Part shown: piece by piece, positions 10,731 through 22,967 of the stretch
How the letters are laid out: each line of letters starts with the position of its first letter
How positions within the stretch are numbered: the stretch's first letter is position 1
Origin: Deinandra increscens subsp. villosa
Lineage: Eukaryota; Streptophyta; Magnoliopsida; Asterales; Asteraceae
Assembly (NCBI GenBank): GCA_039602395.1
Contig: JBCNJP010000012.1
Span: 25,858,396 to 25,922,395 of the forward strand
DNA: 64,000 nt
Reading direction: 5' to 3'
Translations under genes and position numbers: made by a program
Notes under the pieces: generated by a model
Databases searched by the model: none
Seen by the model: only the letters and a program-made list of their open reading frames with translations
What the model was told of the DNA's origin: nothing

Positions 10731-13379
10731 TGGTCAAGAAAATTGCAACCTCACGGTTGATTTCTCAACTTTGTGCTCAGATGCTTGTTTTTGTAAACAA
10801 ATGGAGATGTAAACTTTTTAGAAAGATTTTGAACTCCCCTCCATGTCTTTCAAAGTTTATGAAAAAGGTTTTTGAAGTTTTCTTTCATAGAATATTCAAA
10901 ATCTATTTGTTCATATATCTCTTTTGAGTTGTTAAAAGAAATTCTCTTGAGTATTTGTGTTTTAGTCCTGTAAACACAAGTTGGTTTATAACATTTCCAA
11001 GTTATGTTTAAACTTAACTCAAACATGAATTTTATGCTTATCCCACGTAAAAAAATTTTAAAATTCATGGTATTTCTTTTAAATTGTGAATCTCAAAATT
11101 TCATTGGAGAATGTAATTGTCTCTATCCCATCTTTTTCTCTCTGATGGAGTGCAATTTTAAAATTACTTTTACTTTAGTACACTTAACTTTATTGCGTCC
11201 CCAACCACATTTAAGAAATGATTTTTCTTTTGGTTTTAATTCCTTCGAGACACTTGAGCATCTCAAGATACACATGCGATTTTATTTGGTACCTCTAATG
11301 AATTTTATGATATGTCACCATCCATCCAGTATTTCCTTTACACACCTAAATGTAAATTGTCAAACACTTTCTCTCCATCCCACAAGCTACATCCCATAAC
11401 CTACTCTCTCTCTACTTTACTGCAATTTGCACCCACTTTCCAGAAAAAAAAACCTTTCTCTCTCTTCGATTTATGAGAGCAAAAGCAAAATACGAGTTAA
11501 TTGAAGATTATTATTGGAACAAGACGATTGTACGTAATACAGGAACTCAGAAAAGAAGGTATTTAAGAGACTGCAGCTCTAAATCATCTGTTCTAACTGT
11601 TCTTGAGTCGAGTATGAGAACGTAGGTGACGATGGTGATGTCTATTCAAGCTTTGTTCTGGGTTTAGGAAGGTGACGACTGTAATCGATGATATTAGGGT
11701 TGGCAAGAACAAAGGTGACAGTGGTAACATATTTGAATTCCGGGTTGACTGTGATCGTTCAGACTGTCGATGCTCACTGTTTCGATAGTAGGGCTCTACA
11801 AGGATGAATAAGTTGACGGTGATGGAGATAGATTCTACATGTTCTTAGATGCTACACATTCTCGAATGTTAACGTAAAGAAATGGTCAACAGCTACGGAT
11901 CTGGATCTTCTAGGGTTTCTAGTAAAGAGATGGAGTGTAGCAGGTGGTTGTCGGAGAAAGCAGAAAACACAGATGCTCACGTTTCTCTCTCCTCGTTTCT
12001 CTCTCCTCGTTTCCGGTTCAACCTTCAAGCGGAACACCACATCCGCTTCAACCGGGTTCCGCCTTAACTGTGTACATCAACCGGAAGTTTGAATTCAACC
12101 GGATATCTTCTCACCTGTTCCGTCTCAACTTCGAGCGGAAACTTCAACCGGAAGTCAACTTCAAACGGAAAAACGATTTCGAGCGGAACTTTCAACCGGA
12201 ACGGCTACTTCAACCGGAGTTCCAAACTTGAACCGGAAATCGTTGTCAACCGGAAAAACGAGTTTGCTCAGGTCACTCTTGATGCTTAGGCCCCCGGTGT
12301 TTATTTCTGCTCATATCCCAGTCACGCCGATGACAGCTCTCTGTCCGAGTTCAACCTCCGTCCAGTCTTGAATCGCAGGAACACGCCAATCAGGCAGTCG
12401 GTTCCCTTGTCTCTCGTCAACAGAGAAGATGAAAGGCGCATGTAAACTGTTCTGGTACGCATCTTTTATTTACAGCCCTTAGGGTTATATTGGATTGGGC
12501 TGCCATAATTTAAAGAAGATCGGATACAGAAAATTAACAGACTGGGCCAGACCAGAAAATTAAAACAGTTGGGCTGCTGTTTTTATTATTTCTTTTTGTT
12601 GTCAACACATAGTAGCAACCAAATTGAAGCCATGAGGATCCACATCAACCACTACATTTTTCCAACACCTCTAGTATTCTCGAGAACCCGATATTCATCA
12701 AACATTTCAGGTACACCTACAACTATACTTTTATATCAAGATTACTTCTTTATGGCAGACGTGCTATGAGGTAAAACGGTTATGGAAGCTATGCGCAAGT
12801 TTGGGTCGATTTGTTGAAGATAAACGGGATTTATTATTTGTTGGATTATGAAGATTCATCGGTTGATATTGCAAGGCTGAATTTTGTTTATGATGTGCTA
12901 CATGGATGTGTTTGGTTACAACAACACGCTTTTATTTTTGCTACGGGTTGCGCAAGTCTAGGGGGAGAAGATGTGATGATCTTAGAGACTTTTTGCAACC
13001 AAGTCAGCAAATGAAAGCAAAGAAAAGTGGTTTATCTTCGTGCAAAGAATTGGTTTGGTATTCGGCCAAGTATTTCAAGATGGTTGAATTGTGGATTTAT
13101 TTCTCGCGTTTTTCATAGATCCTTTATACTGTTTACTTTCAACAATATAGGTACTTTGAGTTATGACTTAGTCCTCAAGTAGCTTTCCATTGTGTTGAAG
13201 TTTGTAAACACCTTATGCATTTACAGCCTATGGTTTGGGGCTAGAAGAATGTTTATTGTAGGGGGAGCTTCACAAAGGACAATTGTAGAATGAAAGACTT
13301 GAAACTACATGAAGATTTTCTTGAAGTCAAGTTGCAAGAATACAAGAACCAATGTCACAAGTGTTGAGTATACCATCTA
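10731..13379 (+). mobile_element. Internal region, unit 1 of the tandem element
   Basis: About 2.65 kb without retroelement protein motifs. It is T-rich on the left, has a CCGGAA-motif tract at 12011-12262, and small open stretches near 12811-13014 (a 67-codon frame containing YYLLDYEDSSVDIARLNF) that I do not recognise and that could be captured host sequence. The 12811-13014 frame is identical in both units. Confidence 0.8.
12011..12262 (+). repeat. Degenerate CAACCGGAA-motif tract
   Basis: More than ten copies of TCAACCGGAA or TCGAGCGGAA-like words occur in about 250 bp at irregular spacing of roughly 12-25 bp. The second unit carries the same tract at 15291-15542. Confidence 0.75.
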
Positions 13380-13395
13380 CCAAATACGGGGAGAT
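13380..13395 (+). other. Polypurine tract, junction of units 1 and 2
   Basis: Reads CAAATACGGGGAGATT directly before LTR2, whereas the copy before LTR3 (16660-16675) reads CAAATAGGGGGAGATT. The interrupted G run is one of the few differences between the units. Confidence 0.8.
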
Positions 13396-13994
13396 TGTTG
13401 GGAATCGAGATTCCGACCCAACATGATTTGGATAGATGTGATTAATACTCAACGGCCACTTAACATTTACCGTCCCGACAACACGGTGAAGAACATGACA
13501 ACTCAAGACACAAGACTCAACTAAAGAAGATGGCTCTAGTGAATATTATTTATTGTTTAAATATTGTCACTAGTTGGTAGTTTTACTATTATGCCCTTAG
13601 TGTGTTTTGTAGTATATATAGTAAGTCTTTCTCATGTGAAAGACTTGATGATGTGAGTAAGAGAGTTAGTCATGGTTCCTTGAAGCTTGTTAAGGGTTCT
13701 TGAACTTACCTAGTAAGCTCAAGAAACCCGGGAATGCGTGGGGTAGGTAATGTAATCATTCGGTTATTATTAATCATTTGGTTATCCTTTGTTATCTATC
13801 TTTCATGTTGATTATCATAGATCTATCTTGTTCTTCATATCCATGTTTCTACTAGCTTTGTTCTTCATCATCATCACATCTCAAACACCATCGTGTTCAT
13901 ATCCGGGTGTTCATTTGTTTCTACAAAAACGAGTTACACAAAGACTCGATCCGCTTCCGCAACCAAGGTATTTGGTCACCACCTCGGTTTTTCA
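13396..13994 (+). repeat. LTR 2 (shared middle LTR) of the tandem element
   Basis: Same ends and 599-bp length as LTR1. It serves as the 3' LTR of unit 1 and the 5' LTR of unit 2. Confidence 0.95.
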
Positions 13995-13995
13995 A

Positions 13996-16659
13996 TTGGT
14001 ATCAGAGCCATGGTCAAGAAAATTGCAACCTCACGGTTGATTTCTCAACTTTGTGCTCAGATGCTTGTTTTTGTAAACAAATGGAGATGTAAACTTTTTA
14101 GAAAGATTTTGAACTCCCCTCCATGTCTTTCAAAGTTTATGAAAAAGGTTTTTGAAGTTTTCTTTCATAGAATATTCAAAATCTATTTGTTCATATATCT
14201 CTTTTGAGTTGTTAAAAGAAATTCTCTTGAGTATTTGTGTTTTAGTCCTGTAAACACAAGTTGGTTTATAACATTTCCAAGTTATGTTTAAACTTAACTC
14301 AAACATGAATTTTATGCTTATCCCACGTAAAAAAATTTTAAAATTCATGGTATTTCTTTTAAATTGTGAATCTCAAAATTTCATTGGAGAATGTAATTGT
14401 CTCTATCCCATCTTTTTCTCTCTGATGGAGTGCAATTTTAAAATTACTTTTACTTTAGTACACTTAACTTTATTGCGTCCCCAACCACATTTAAGAAATG
14501 ATTTTTCTTTTGGTTTTAATTCCTTCGAGACACTTGAGCATCTCAAGATACACATGCGATTTTATTTGGTACCTCTAATGAATTTTATGATATGTCACCA
14601 TCCATCCAGTATTTCCTTTACACACCTAAATGTAAATTGTCAAACACTTTCTCTCCATCCCACAAGCTACATCCCATAACCTACTCTCTCTCTACTTTAC
14701 TGCAATTTGCACCCACTTTCCAGAAAAAAAAACCTTTCTCTCTCTTCGATTTATGAGAGCAAAAGCAAAATACGAGTTAATTGAAGATTATTATTGGAAC
14801 AAGACGATTGTACGTAATACAGGAACTCAGAAAAGAAGGTATTTAAGAGACTGCAGCTCTAAATCATCTGTTCTAACTGTTCTTGAGTCGAGTATGAGAA
14901 CGTAGGTGACGATGGTGATGTCTATTCAAGCTTTGTTCTGGGTTTAGGAAGGTGACGACTGTAATCGATGATATTAGGGTTGGCAAGAACAAAGGTGACA
15001 GTGGTAACATATTTGAATTCCGGGTTGACTGTGATCGTTCAGACTGTCGATGCTCACTGTTTCGATAGTAGGGCTCTACAAGGATGAATAAGTTGACGGT
15101 GATGGAGATAGATTCTACATGTTCTTAGATGCTACACATTCTCGAATGTTAACGTAAAGAAATGGTCAACAGCTACGGATCTGGATCTTCTAGGGTTTCT
15201 AGTAAAGAGATGGAGTGTAGCAGGTGGTTGTCGGAGAAAGCAGAAAACACAGATGCTCACGTTTCTCTCTCCTCGTTTCTCTCTCCTCGTTTCCGGTTCA
15301 ACCTTCAAGCGGAACACCACATCCGCTTCAACCGGGTTCCGCCTTAACTGTGTACATCAACCGGAAGTTTGAATTCAACCGGATATCTCCTCACCTGTTC
15401 CGTCTCAACTTCGAGCGGAAACTTCAACCGGAAGTCAACTTCAAACGGAAAAACGATTTCGAGCGGAACTTTCAACCGGAACGGCTACTTCAACCGGAGT
15501 TCCAAACTTGAACCGGAAATCGTTGTCAACCGGAAAAACGAGTTTGCTCAGGTCACTCTTGATGCTTAGGCCCCCGGTGTTTATTTCTGCTCATATCCCA
15601 GTCACGCCGATGACAGCTCTCTGTCCGAGTTCAACCTCCGTCCAGTCTTGAATCGCAGGAACACGCCAATCAGGCAGTCGGTTCCCTTGTCTCTCGTCAA
15701 CAGAGAAGATGAAAGGCGCATGTAAACTGTTCTGGTACGCATCTTTTATTTACAGCCCTTAGGGTTATATTGGATTGGGCTGCCATAATTTAAAGAAGAT
15801 CGGATACAGAAAATTAACAGACTGGGCCAGACCAGAAAATTAAAACAGTTGGGCTGCTGTTTTTATTATTTCTTTTTGTTGTCAACACATAGTAGCAACC
15901 AAATTGAAGCCATGAGGATCCACATCAACCACTACATTTTTCCAACACCTCTAGTATTCTCGAGAACCCGATATTCATCAAACATTTCAGGTACACCTAC
16001 AACTATACTTTTATATCAAGATTACTTCTTTATGGCAGACGTGCTATGAGGTAAAACGGTTATGGAAGCTATGCGCAAGTTTGGGTCGATTTGTTGAAGA
16101 TAAACGGGATTTATTATTTGTTGGATTATGAAGATTCATCGGTTGATATTGCAAGGCTGAATTTTGTTTATGATGTGCTACATGGATGTGTTTGGTTACA
16201 ACAACACGCTTTTATTTTTGCTACGGGTTGCGCAAGTCTAGGGGGAGAAGATGTGATGATCTTAGAGACTTTTTGCAACCAAGTCAGCAAATGAAAGCAA
16301 AGAAAAGTGGTTTATCTTCGTGCAAAGAATTGGTTTGGTATTCGGCCAAGTATTTCAAGATGGTTGAATTGTGGATTTATTTCTCGCGTTTTTCATAGAT
16401 CCTTTATACTGTTTACTTTCAACAATATAGGTACTTTGAGTTATGACTTAGTCCTCAAGTAGCTTTCCATTGTGTTGAAGTTTGTAAACACCTTATGCAT
16501 TTACAGCCTATGGTTTGGGGCTAGAAGAATGTTTATTGTAGGGGGAGCTTCACAAAGGACAATTGTAGAATGAAAGACTTGAAACTACATGAAGATTTTC
16601 TTGAAGTCAAGTTGCAAGAATACAAGAACCAATGTCACAAGTGTTGAGTATACCATCTA
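13996..16659 (+). mobile_element. Internal region, unit 2 of the tandem element
   Basis: Near-identical to unit 1, offset by 3280 bp with no visible indels. One example difference is TCTTCTCACC in unit 1 against TCTCCTCACC in unit 2 within the CCGGAA tract. It begins with the PBS TTGGTATCAGAGCCA. Confidence 0.92.
15291..15542 (+). repeat. CAACCGGAA-motif tract, second copy
   Basis: Exact positional counterpart of 12011-12262 in unit 2. Confidence 0.75.
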
Positions 16660-16675
16660 CCAAATAGGGGGAGAT

Positions 16676-17274
16676 TGTTGGGAATCGAGATTCCGACCCA
16701 ACATGATTTGGATAGATGTGATTAATACTCAACGGCCACTTAACATTTACCGTCCCGACAACACGGTGAAGAACATGACAACTCAAGACACAAGACTCAA
16801 CTAAAGAAGATGGCTCTAGTGAATATTATTTATTGTTTAAATATTGTCACTAGTTGGTAGTTTTACTATTATGCCCTTAGTGAGTTTTGTAGTATATATA
16901 GTAAGTCTTTCTCATGTGAAAGACTTGATGATGTGAGTAAGAGAGTTAGTCATGGTTCCTTGAAGCTTGTCAAGGGTTCTTGAACTTACCTAGTAAGCTC
17001 AAGAAACCCGGGAATGCGTGGGGTAGGTAATGTAATCATTCGGTTATTATTAATCATTTGGTTATCCTTTGTTATCTATCTTTCATGTTGATTATCATAG
17101 ATCTATCTTGTTCTTCATATCCATGTTTCTACTAGCTTTGTTCTTCATCATCATCACATCTCAAACACCATCGTGTTCATATCCGGGTGTTCATTTGTTT
17201 CTACAAAAACGAGTTACACAAAGACTCGATCCGCTTCCGCAACCAAGGTATTTGGTCACCACCTCGGTTTTTCA
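16676..17274 (+). repeat. LTR 3 of the tandem element
   Basis: 599 bp with the same ends; differs from LTR2 at a few places, for example AGTGAGTTTTG against AGTGTGTTTTG, and GCTTGTCAAGG against GCTTGTTAAGG. Followed by the right target duplication CATAG at 17275-17279. Confidence 0.95.
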
Positions 17275-17279
17275 CATAG

Positions 17280-18331
17280 GGATACTATAGGATGCAAATG
17301 CTCAGCGGGTTGGTAGAGGATATTGCCATGCCTTTGACAAGCATCGCATTTCTGTGAGAAGCTCACGGCGTCCTTCTTCATAGTTAGCCAATAATATCTG
17401 AATCTGAGAACTTTAGAGAACAGTGCCCTGCCCCCGGTATGATTCCCACAATCTCCATTGTGGATGTCTTCAAGCACCTCAAGAGCTTCTGACTTCTCTA
17501 GGCACCTTAAGTAGACACCTGCAAGAGATCTTCTATATAGGATATTGTTAATAATAGTATAGGGTACTACCTTTGTGCGAAAAGCTCTGGGGTTTTCGCC
17601 CTTGGGAATCTCCCCATCTTTGAGATACTTCCTGATCGGGTAAGTCCAGGATTCCTGAGCATCTTCTGGATTCTCAACATCTGTACCAACATTATTATTG
17701 ATAACCCGAGCTTCCTGTTGAGTTATCGCTGGCGTCAGGATGTGAGTTATTGGAATCTTGACATCCTCAGGGATCCTGAGCGATGAAGCCAAGTTTGCCA
17801 AGGCATCGACTTCTGCATTATCTTCTCTTGGTACCTGTGAAATGTTAAAATTTTCGAAAAATAGAGACAATTTTTTAACAATATCAAGATATTTGATCAG
17901 ATTCTCCCCTCTCACTTCATAAGATCCATTGAATTGGTTAGACAATAAGAGGGAATCAACAAACACTTGTATGGACAGGATTCCCATATCCCTGGCCAGC
18001 TGTAATTCAGTAATTAAAGCCTCATACTCAGCTTCATTGTTGGTAGCATAGAATTCACAGGATATGGATAGAGGTATTATGTCCCCCTGTGGCGATTTTA
18101 GCAGGATTCCCATCCCTGTTCCTCTGACATTTGAGGAGCCGTCAGTATAGAGGATCCAGTCTTCCTTAAGCTTCTCAAGCGGCTGGACTTCCTTTCAACT
18201 TCTGGTTCAATGTCACTGCTGAAATCCGCCACAAAGTCAGCTAATGCTTGGGACTTGATTGTTGTTCTTGGTTCATATTTGATGTCATAGGCACTCAACT
18301 TGACTGCCCATTTAGCCATCCTACCTGACAT
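17280..18331 (-). pseudogene. Element A pol: second RNase H and integrase zinc-finger remnant
   Basis: Reading leftwards on the minus strand, an ORF from 18113 carries the second (archaeal-like) RNase H with TNNEAEYEAL, VFVDSLLL and a C-terminal DNAEVDALANLAS in which one residue differs from C. It continues into the integrase N-terminal zinc finger with HTGG and CDACQ. A frameshift near 18100-18180 separates it from the 77-codon frame at 18331-18098 (SGRMAKWAVKLSAYDIKYE), which belongs to the degenerate first RNase H. The integrase is cut at 17280 by the tandem element and resumes at 10110. Confidence 0.88.
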
Positions 18332-18339
18332 TTCTGGCT

Positions 18340-19714
18340 TCCTGAGACTGCCTTAATAGGATACTTAGATTCTATAATTATAACATGAGTTTCGAAATAA
18401 TGTCTAACTTTAGTGGAAGCCATTATAAGAGTTAGAATTAATTTTTCAAGGTGAGAATACCTGGATTCTGCGTCTAGCAGAGTTTTACTTACATAATATA
18501 CCGGATGCTACTGACCTTGATGGTCTTTTACCAGGACTGCACTGATTGAGCTTCCGGGAACAGCGAGATATAAATATAGTGGCTCCCCATCTTCTGATTT
18601 CATTAGCAGCGGGGCTGCTGACAGGTAGTCTTTCAGGCACTTCAGGGCTTCTTTATGCTTCTCACTCCACTCGAATTTCTTATTTTTCCTGAATATATCG
18701 TAGAAATCCTTACTTTTTTCTGAGGATCTTGAAATGAACCTGTTGAGTGCTGCGATTCTTCCTGTCAACCTTTGTACCTCTTTTACGTTTGATGGGGACT
18801 TCAAATTTAGGATTGCTTTCATCTGCTCTGGACTTGCTTCGATCCCTCTTTTGGTAACCATGTATCCTAAGAATTTTCCAGCTTGCACCCCAAAGTGGCA
18901 TTTGGAGGGGTTGAGCTTCATGTTATACTGATCAAGGATATCAAAAGTAGTTTGGAGATCCCTGACGTGATCTTCAGCTTTCTTGGATTTCACCACCATG
19001 TCATCTATGTAGACTTCCATCGTGTCCCCCAGTTGCTCTTTGAACATCATATTGACGAGCCTCTGGTAGGTGGCACCTGCATTTCTTAAACCAAAGGGCA
19101 TAGCAGTGTAACAATATATACCTGTTGGAGTCATAAATGTCGTATGCTCCTGGTCGCATGGTTCCATCTGAATTTGTTGGAATCCTGCTGAGGCATCCAT
19201 GAAGGTGAGCATCTCGTGACCAGTCGTGGCATCCACCATAACATCAATATGGAGAAGTGGAAAAGGATCCTTAGGACAGGCTTTATTCAAGTCTGTGTAA
19301 TCGGCACAAACTCTCCATTTTCCATTCTTTTTATGGACCACCACCACATTTGCTAGCCACCTAGGATATTTGACTTCTCTAATCATCTTGGTTTTGAGAA
19401 GCTTGTCAACTTCCTCCTGGATGATTACATTCTTCTCTGGAGCGAACTTCCTCCTTTTTTACTGTATAGGCCTGAAAGAAGGATCTAAACCAAGTTTATG
19501 AGTAATAACATGTTTAGGGATCTAAACCTTTCATGTCTTCATGTTTCCAGGCGAAAGTTGAAGTTGTGGCTTTGAGAAGTTGAACTAATTCCTGCTCAAC
19601 ATTCGCTGGGATGCTTGTTCCTATGAGCACCTTGATTTCAGGATTCCCAGGGTCTAAAGGTACTTCTTTGACATCAAGCTCCTTGTCCTCCTGTATTTCA
19701 AGTGCCCTTTTCTG
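18340..19714 (-). pseudogene. Element A pol: reverse transcriptase region
   Basis: The 292-codon minus-strand ORF 19386-18508 carries RT motifs DYTDLNKACPKDPFPL, FMDASAGFQQI, AMPFGLRNAGATYQ and the catalytic YIDDM, plus the start of the degenerate RNase H (LYLYLAVPGSSISAVLV). It ends at a stop that replaces a Gln present in C. Upstream, in the segment from 19714, the pol N-terminus is open but for a TAA around 19460 where C has Gln. RT motifs themselves are intact, so only a few substitutions have silenced it. Confidence 0.9.
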
Positions 19715-19723
19715 TAATTGCTA
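19715..19723 (-). promoter_or_regulatory. Leaky-stop context UAG CAA UUA between gag-PR and pol of A
   Basis: On the minus strand the gag-protease frame ends at TAG (19723-19721) followed by CAATTA. The identical nine bases sit at the same place in element C (37138-37146), with pol in the same frame. UAG followed by CAR YYA is the known tobamovirus readthrough context. Confidence 0.75.
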
Positions 19724-21516
19724 TCCCTTCGTCACCTTAGTGGTGTTCTTCATTGACGTTGAATAACAGTTCTTGGCTTCCCGCTGGTCACTTTCAATTC
19801 TCACAACTCCCCAGGGTGTAGGAAGCTTGATACACTGGTGATAGGTTGAAGGGACTGCCTTCATCTCGTGAATCCATGGCCTACCAAGAATAATATTGCA
19901 ACAAGAGAGAGAATCTATAACACATAATTTTTGCATAGAGTTTACCCCCTCTATATATACCGGCAGCCTGATATCCCCAATGGTGCTTTTAGTTTCACCG
20001 CTGAAGCCAACCAGGACTTAGGACCTTGCAACTATTTTAGTTTCTGGGATCCCCATCTTTTTTAGCACATCAAGACGGATTATGTTTACTGAGCTTCCAT
20101 TATCAATCAGGATCCTGCGAACAAAATGGTTTGCGATATATAAAGTAACCATGAGACTATCATGATGAGGATCCTGAACATGAGAACGGTCACTCTCATC
20201 AAAGGATATGAGCTTGTCTTGAGTTAGAGTGGATGTCCGGACAGGTCTGTCACCCTGTTCAGATTTGGATTCCTTAGCATGTTTCTTGGCTGAGGAGTAC
20301 GAAGTGCCGCAGATATCTGAGCCTCCCGAGATAAAGTTGATTATTTGAGCATCCTGTGGTGGAGAAGCGGCTCTTTGAGGCACCTTATCAGCTTCCTGAG
20401 TCTTGACCCTCTTCCTGCCTATCAATTCTTTAAGATGCCCCTTACTGAGTAGATAGCTAATTTCCTTTCGAGGTGCTATACATTCAGCTGTTAGGTGGCC
20501 AAAATCTTCATGGAAGGCACACCACTTGGTCTTGTCTTTCCAGGATCCCTGCTTAGTATCCTTCCTGGGCCATCTTGCCTTTTCACCTAGGTCCTGCATA
20601 GCACACATCAAACCACCAATATAAACTGAAAAACAGTATTCAGACTCCTTAGGATACTCTTCATCATCATCGTCTTGGTCAACAGCGTTAACTTTATGAT
20701 TTTCCGGTTTGGAGTATGGACGAGATCTATATGGCTTCCCGGGGGATTCTGCGGTTTTACTGTTAGGATCATATTTAGGAACCTCCAATCTTTGGTAGAT
20801 CTTTTTGTCATCTTCCAAACGAATAAATCTCAAAGCTCTACTGCGTACTTCGTCAAGGTTCCTGCAAGGAGTCATGACAAGATCATCATAAAAACGTGAA
20901 TCTCTGGAGAGCCCCATTTTAAAGGCTTCCACGACTGCTGCCATATCCAGATTGGGAATCTCAAGAGATTCTCGTCCGAATCTGGCAATGTATTCCCTGA
21001 GCGGCTCATCTGGCTTCTGAACTATTCGGTACAGGTCACTTGTGAGCTTCTCAACGGTTCTGCTGCAAGAAAATTGATTGTTAAACAGGTTAACTAAATG
21101 AGAAAATGGCGTAATAGTGTTAGGAGGAATGCTCAGTAGCCATTTCATGGTTGGTCCTGTTAAGGTTGAACCAAATCCTTTGCACAGACAGGCTTCTTTG
21201 ATTTCTATCGGAATGGGATTGATCTCCATACGCTCCTTATAATGTGCCACGTGTTCTTCAGGATCCGTAGTTCCATCATAAAGCTTCATGCTTGGGGTTT
21301 GGAAGCGTTTCGGGATCTCCACTTGGGAAATTGGCCAAGTAAATCTAGAGATCTTGTTACTTTCCAGAGGAACCTTAGGGATGGGTTTCAGGTACCCTGG
21401 AACATTTGATATCATTTCTTTCAACTTCTGGAGCTCCATAGCGATACTTGGATGAATACTTGCATCATAAGGAGCACCGTGGTTAGAAACAATAGGAATC
21501 GAATTGGACACATTAC
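19724..21516 (-). pseudogene. Element A gag-protease, left copy (joined to foreign 5' sequence)
   Basis: The 572-codon minus-strand ORF 21736-20018 is a chimera: its first 70 or so codons come from the element B-like fragment (ending KHWWVDRFL), then gag begins abruptly at NVSNSIPIVSN. It includes the gag core (MKWLLSIPPNTITPFSHL), a CCHC-like knuckle CAFHEDFGHLTAEC and the aspartic protease motif LIDNGSSVNII. A stop near 20016 separates it from the protease C-terminal part at 19936-19721 (CCNIILGRPWIHEMKA). The tract 20088-21516 is a duplicate of 24641-26069, equal in length at 1429 bp. Confidence 0.9.
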
Positions 21517-21729
21517 TTAAAAACCTGTCGACCCACCAATGTTTAAACCTACTCGGAGTTAACCTAATAATCACAATGAAGCTCAACCTCGAGTCATTCT
21601 TACAGCCTACATCCTCTAACGTCCCCACACTTGGACTAAACACAGGAGCATCCTTATCACTAGCTAACCTACCAAGTGGGACGTCTTCTAACACCTCATC
21701 ATCTTTCTCAACATCTAGTTCCTCACACC

Positions 21730-22719
21730 TTAGCACGTTCCGAATGGAGATTGAGTATGGTTCGTGCCTCGGCGCTTGAGCCTCACTATCCTCACAAAAT
21801 TCTCCTCAAGTGGGACGTGTTCACCCTTAATGGTCGGCTCCCCGTATAACATTTCTTTAAGTTTTTGCAAATCACCCTCCGGGTCAAACCGATCCTCATC
21901 TAACGCTTCTATTGACATCGTCGTCCACTCATCACCAAACATTTCTACCATTTGTGCTTTAAACACGTCATCCGAATCACCCTTTTTAGACACCTCCTCA
22001 CATCCGTTCTCCACTACCTCATTAGTAGTTGCACTTGCTGCGATCTCATCCTCACACTCTTCATCCCACAAAATGTTGTCCTCGTCCTCCGACCAATCCC
22101 AAATTGGCTCCGAAGAGTATACATCCTCGTCAATCGTGTCGTCATCCGTGGGAAGCTTCCCATCATCATCCTCTAATATTTTGTCTTCCGGATCACTCTC
22201 CTCCACTATCGAATCTTTTGTTTCAGTGATCTCCACGGCGTCTGTCGAACTATCACTTGTCCATCGGTTCAGATCACACTAATCACCATCACAAATCCAT
22301 TGGATACCCTGATTAACCAGAGGTGGGACTTCAACGTCCATTAACGTCTCCTGATATCGGATTTCCTCAAATACTGTTCTTGATGACTCCCCCGTACGCC
22401 TTTTTCTTTCTTCTCGCTCTTCAAACATCCTTTGACAAATAGCTCTACCTATACCAACACGAACCGGAGAAATATTATGGTAGTGTTGTGGTCCACCGCA
22501 GCTCATACAACGTTACATGTTCTCCTCATGAAGTTGTTGTATCAATTTAATAGATTCATATGCAACCTCAATGCCTCTAGGTAACCTAATATCATATCTA
22601 TTCCATGTAGCCATATCATCCAAGAATTGTTGGATGTTAACGATGAAGTTCTGTAGATCAATTTTGGCCATGGAAAAAAAATACAAAACAAAATAAATAA
22701 GAAAATAATTAGACTCCAA
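21730..22719 (-). pseudogene. Acidic gag-like ORFs of the B family (copy in element A)
   Basis: From right to left: a 68-codon frame at 22719 with MAKIDLQNFIVNIQQFLDDM, then after an in-frame TAA a 75-codon frame beginning MSCGGPQHYHN, which looks like a decayed zinc knuckle (C-x2-C then H, final Cys lost), then a stop and a 168-codon, strongly acidic frame (22236-21730) containing EPIWDWSEDEDN. The matching region of element B is 32248-33237 with partly different stops. It probably derives from the gag region of an Athila-like element; I could not identify a conserved domain. Confidence 0.55.
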
Positions 22720-22943
22720 AAACTAACCTAAAACTCTAAACGCAAAGAAAATAAACCTAAGAAAATTCTAGACTCGAGAGAGGAAATCCTAAAGACTCTA
22801 GACTCAAGAATAAAATACCTAAAGAAAATAAAAAACTTAAAATACTAGACACGGAAATAAATCCAAAAACTCTAGACGGGAAAGAATAAAAACACTCAAA
22901 ATTTCCTAATAACGACTTAAGTTATTCTTGCTATTGCCAAGTG

Positions 22944-22961
22944 TCCCCAGCAACGGCGCCA
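22944..22961 (-). other. Primer-binding site, tRNA-Asp type (B-family fragment)
   Basis: Minus strand reads TGGCGCCGTTGCTGGGGA, one mismatch from the complement of the tRNA-Asp 3' end. It lies six bases from the LTR start at 22968. Confidence 0.8.
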
Positions 22962-22967
22962 AACTCT

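Larger units (their letters stand above)
10116..17274 (+). mobile_element. Tandem non-autonomous LTR element: LTR-internal-LTR-internal-LTR
   Basis: Three 599-bp LTRs (10116, 13396, 16676) are spaced by exactly 3280 bp, with two internal regions of about 2.68 kb that are nearly identical. Each of the first two LTRs is followed by TTGGTATCAGAGCCATGG (tRNA-iMet PBS) and each of the last two is preceded by a polypurine tract ending GGGGAGATT, the form typical of Copia elements. The outer LTRs are flanked by CATGG/CATAG, so the array behaves as a single insertion. No gag, RT or integrase motif is found, making this a LARD-like element that must use another element's proteins. The few differences (for example AAAGTAATC against AATGTAATC after GGTAGGT in LTR1 and LTR2) make it young. 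Confidence 0.93.

Noticed and set aside
10509..13524. Sets of 60-131-codon ORFs recurring every 3280 bp
   Set aside because: Non-coding internal and LTR sequence of the tandem element; no motif, and recurrence reflects the duplication, not selection.
10116..17274. CRISPR-like array from the regular spacing
   Set aside because: Units are 3280 bp with LTR, PBS and PPT structure; a eukaryotic retroelement tandem.
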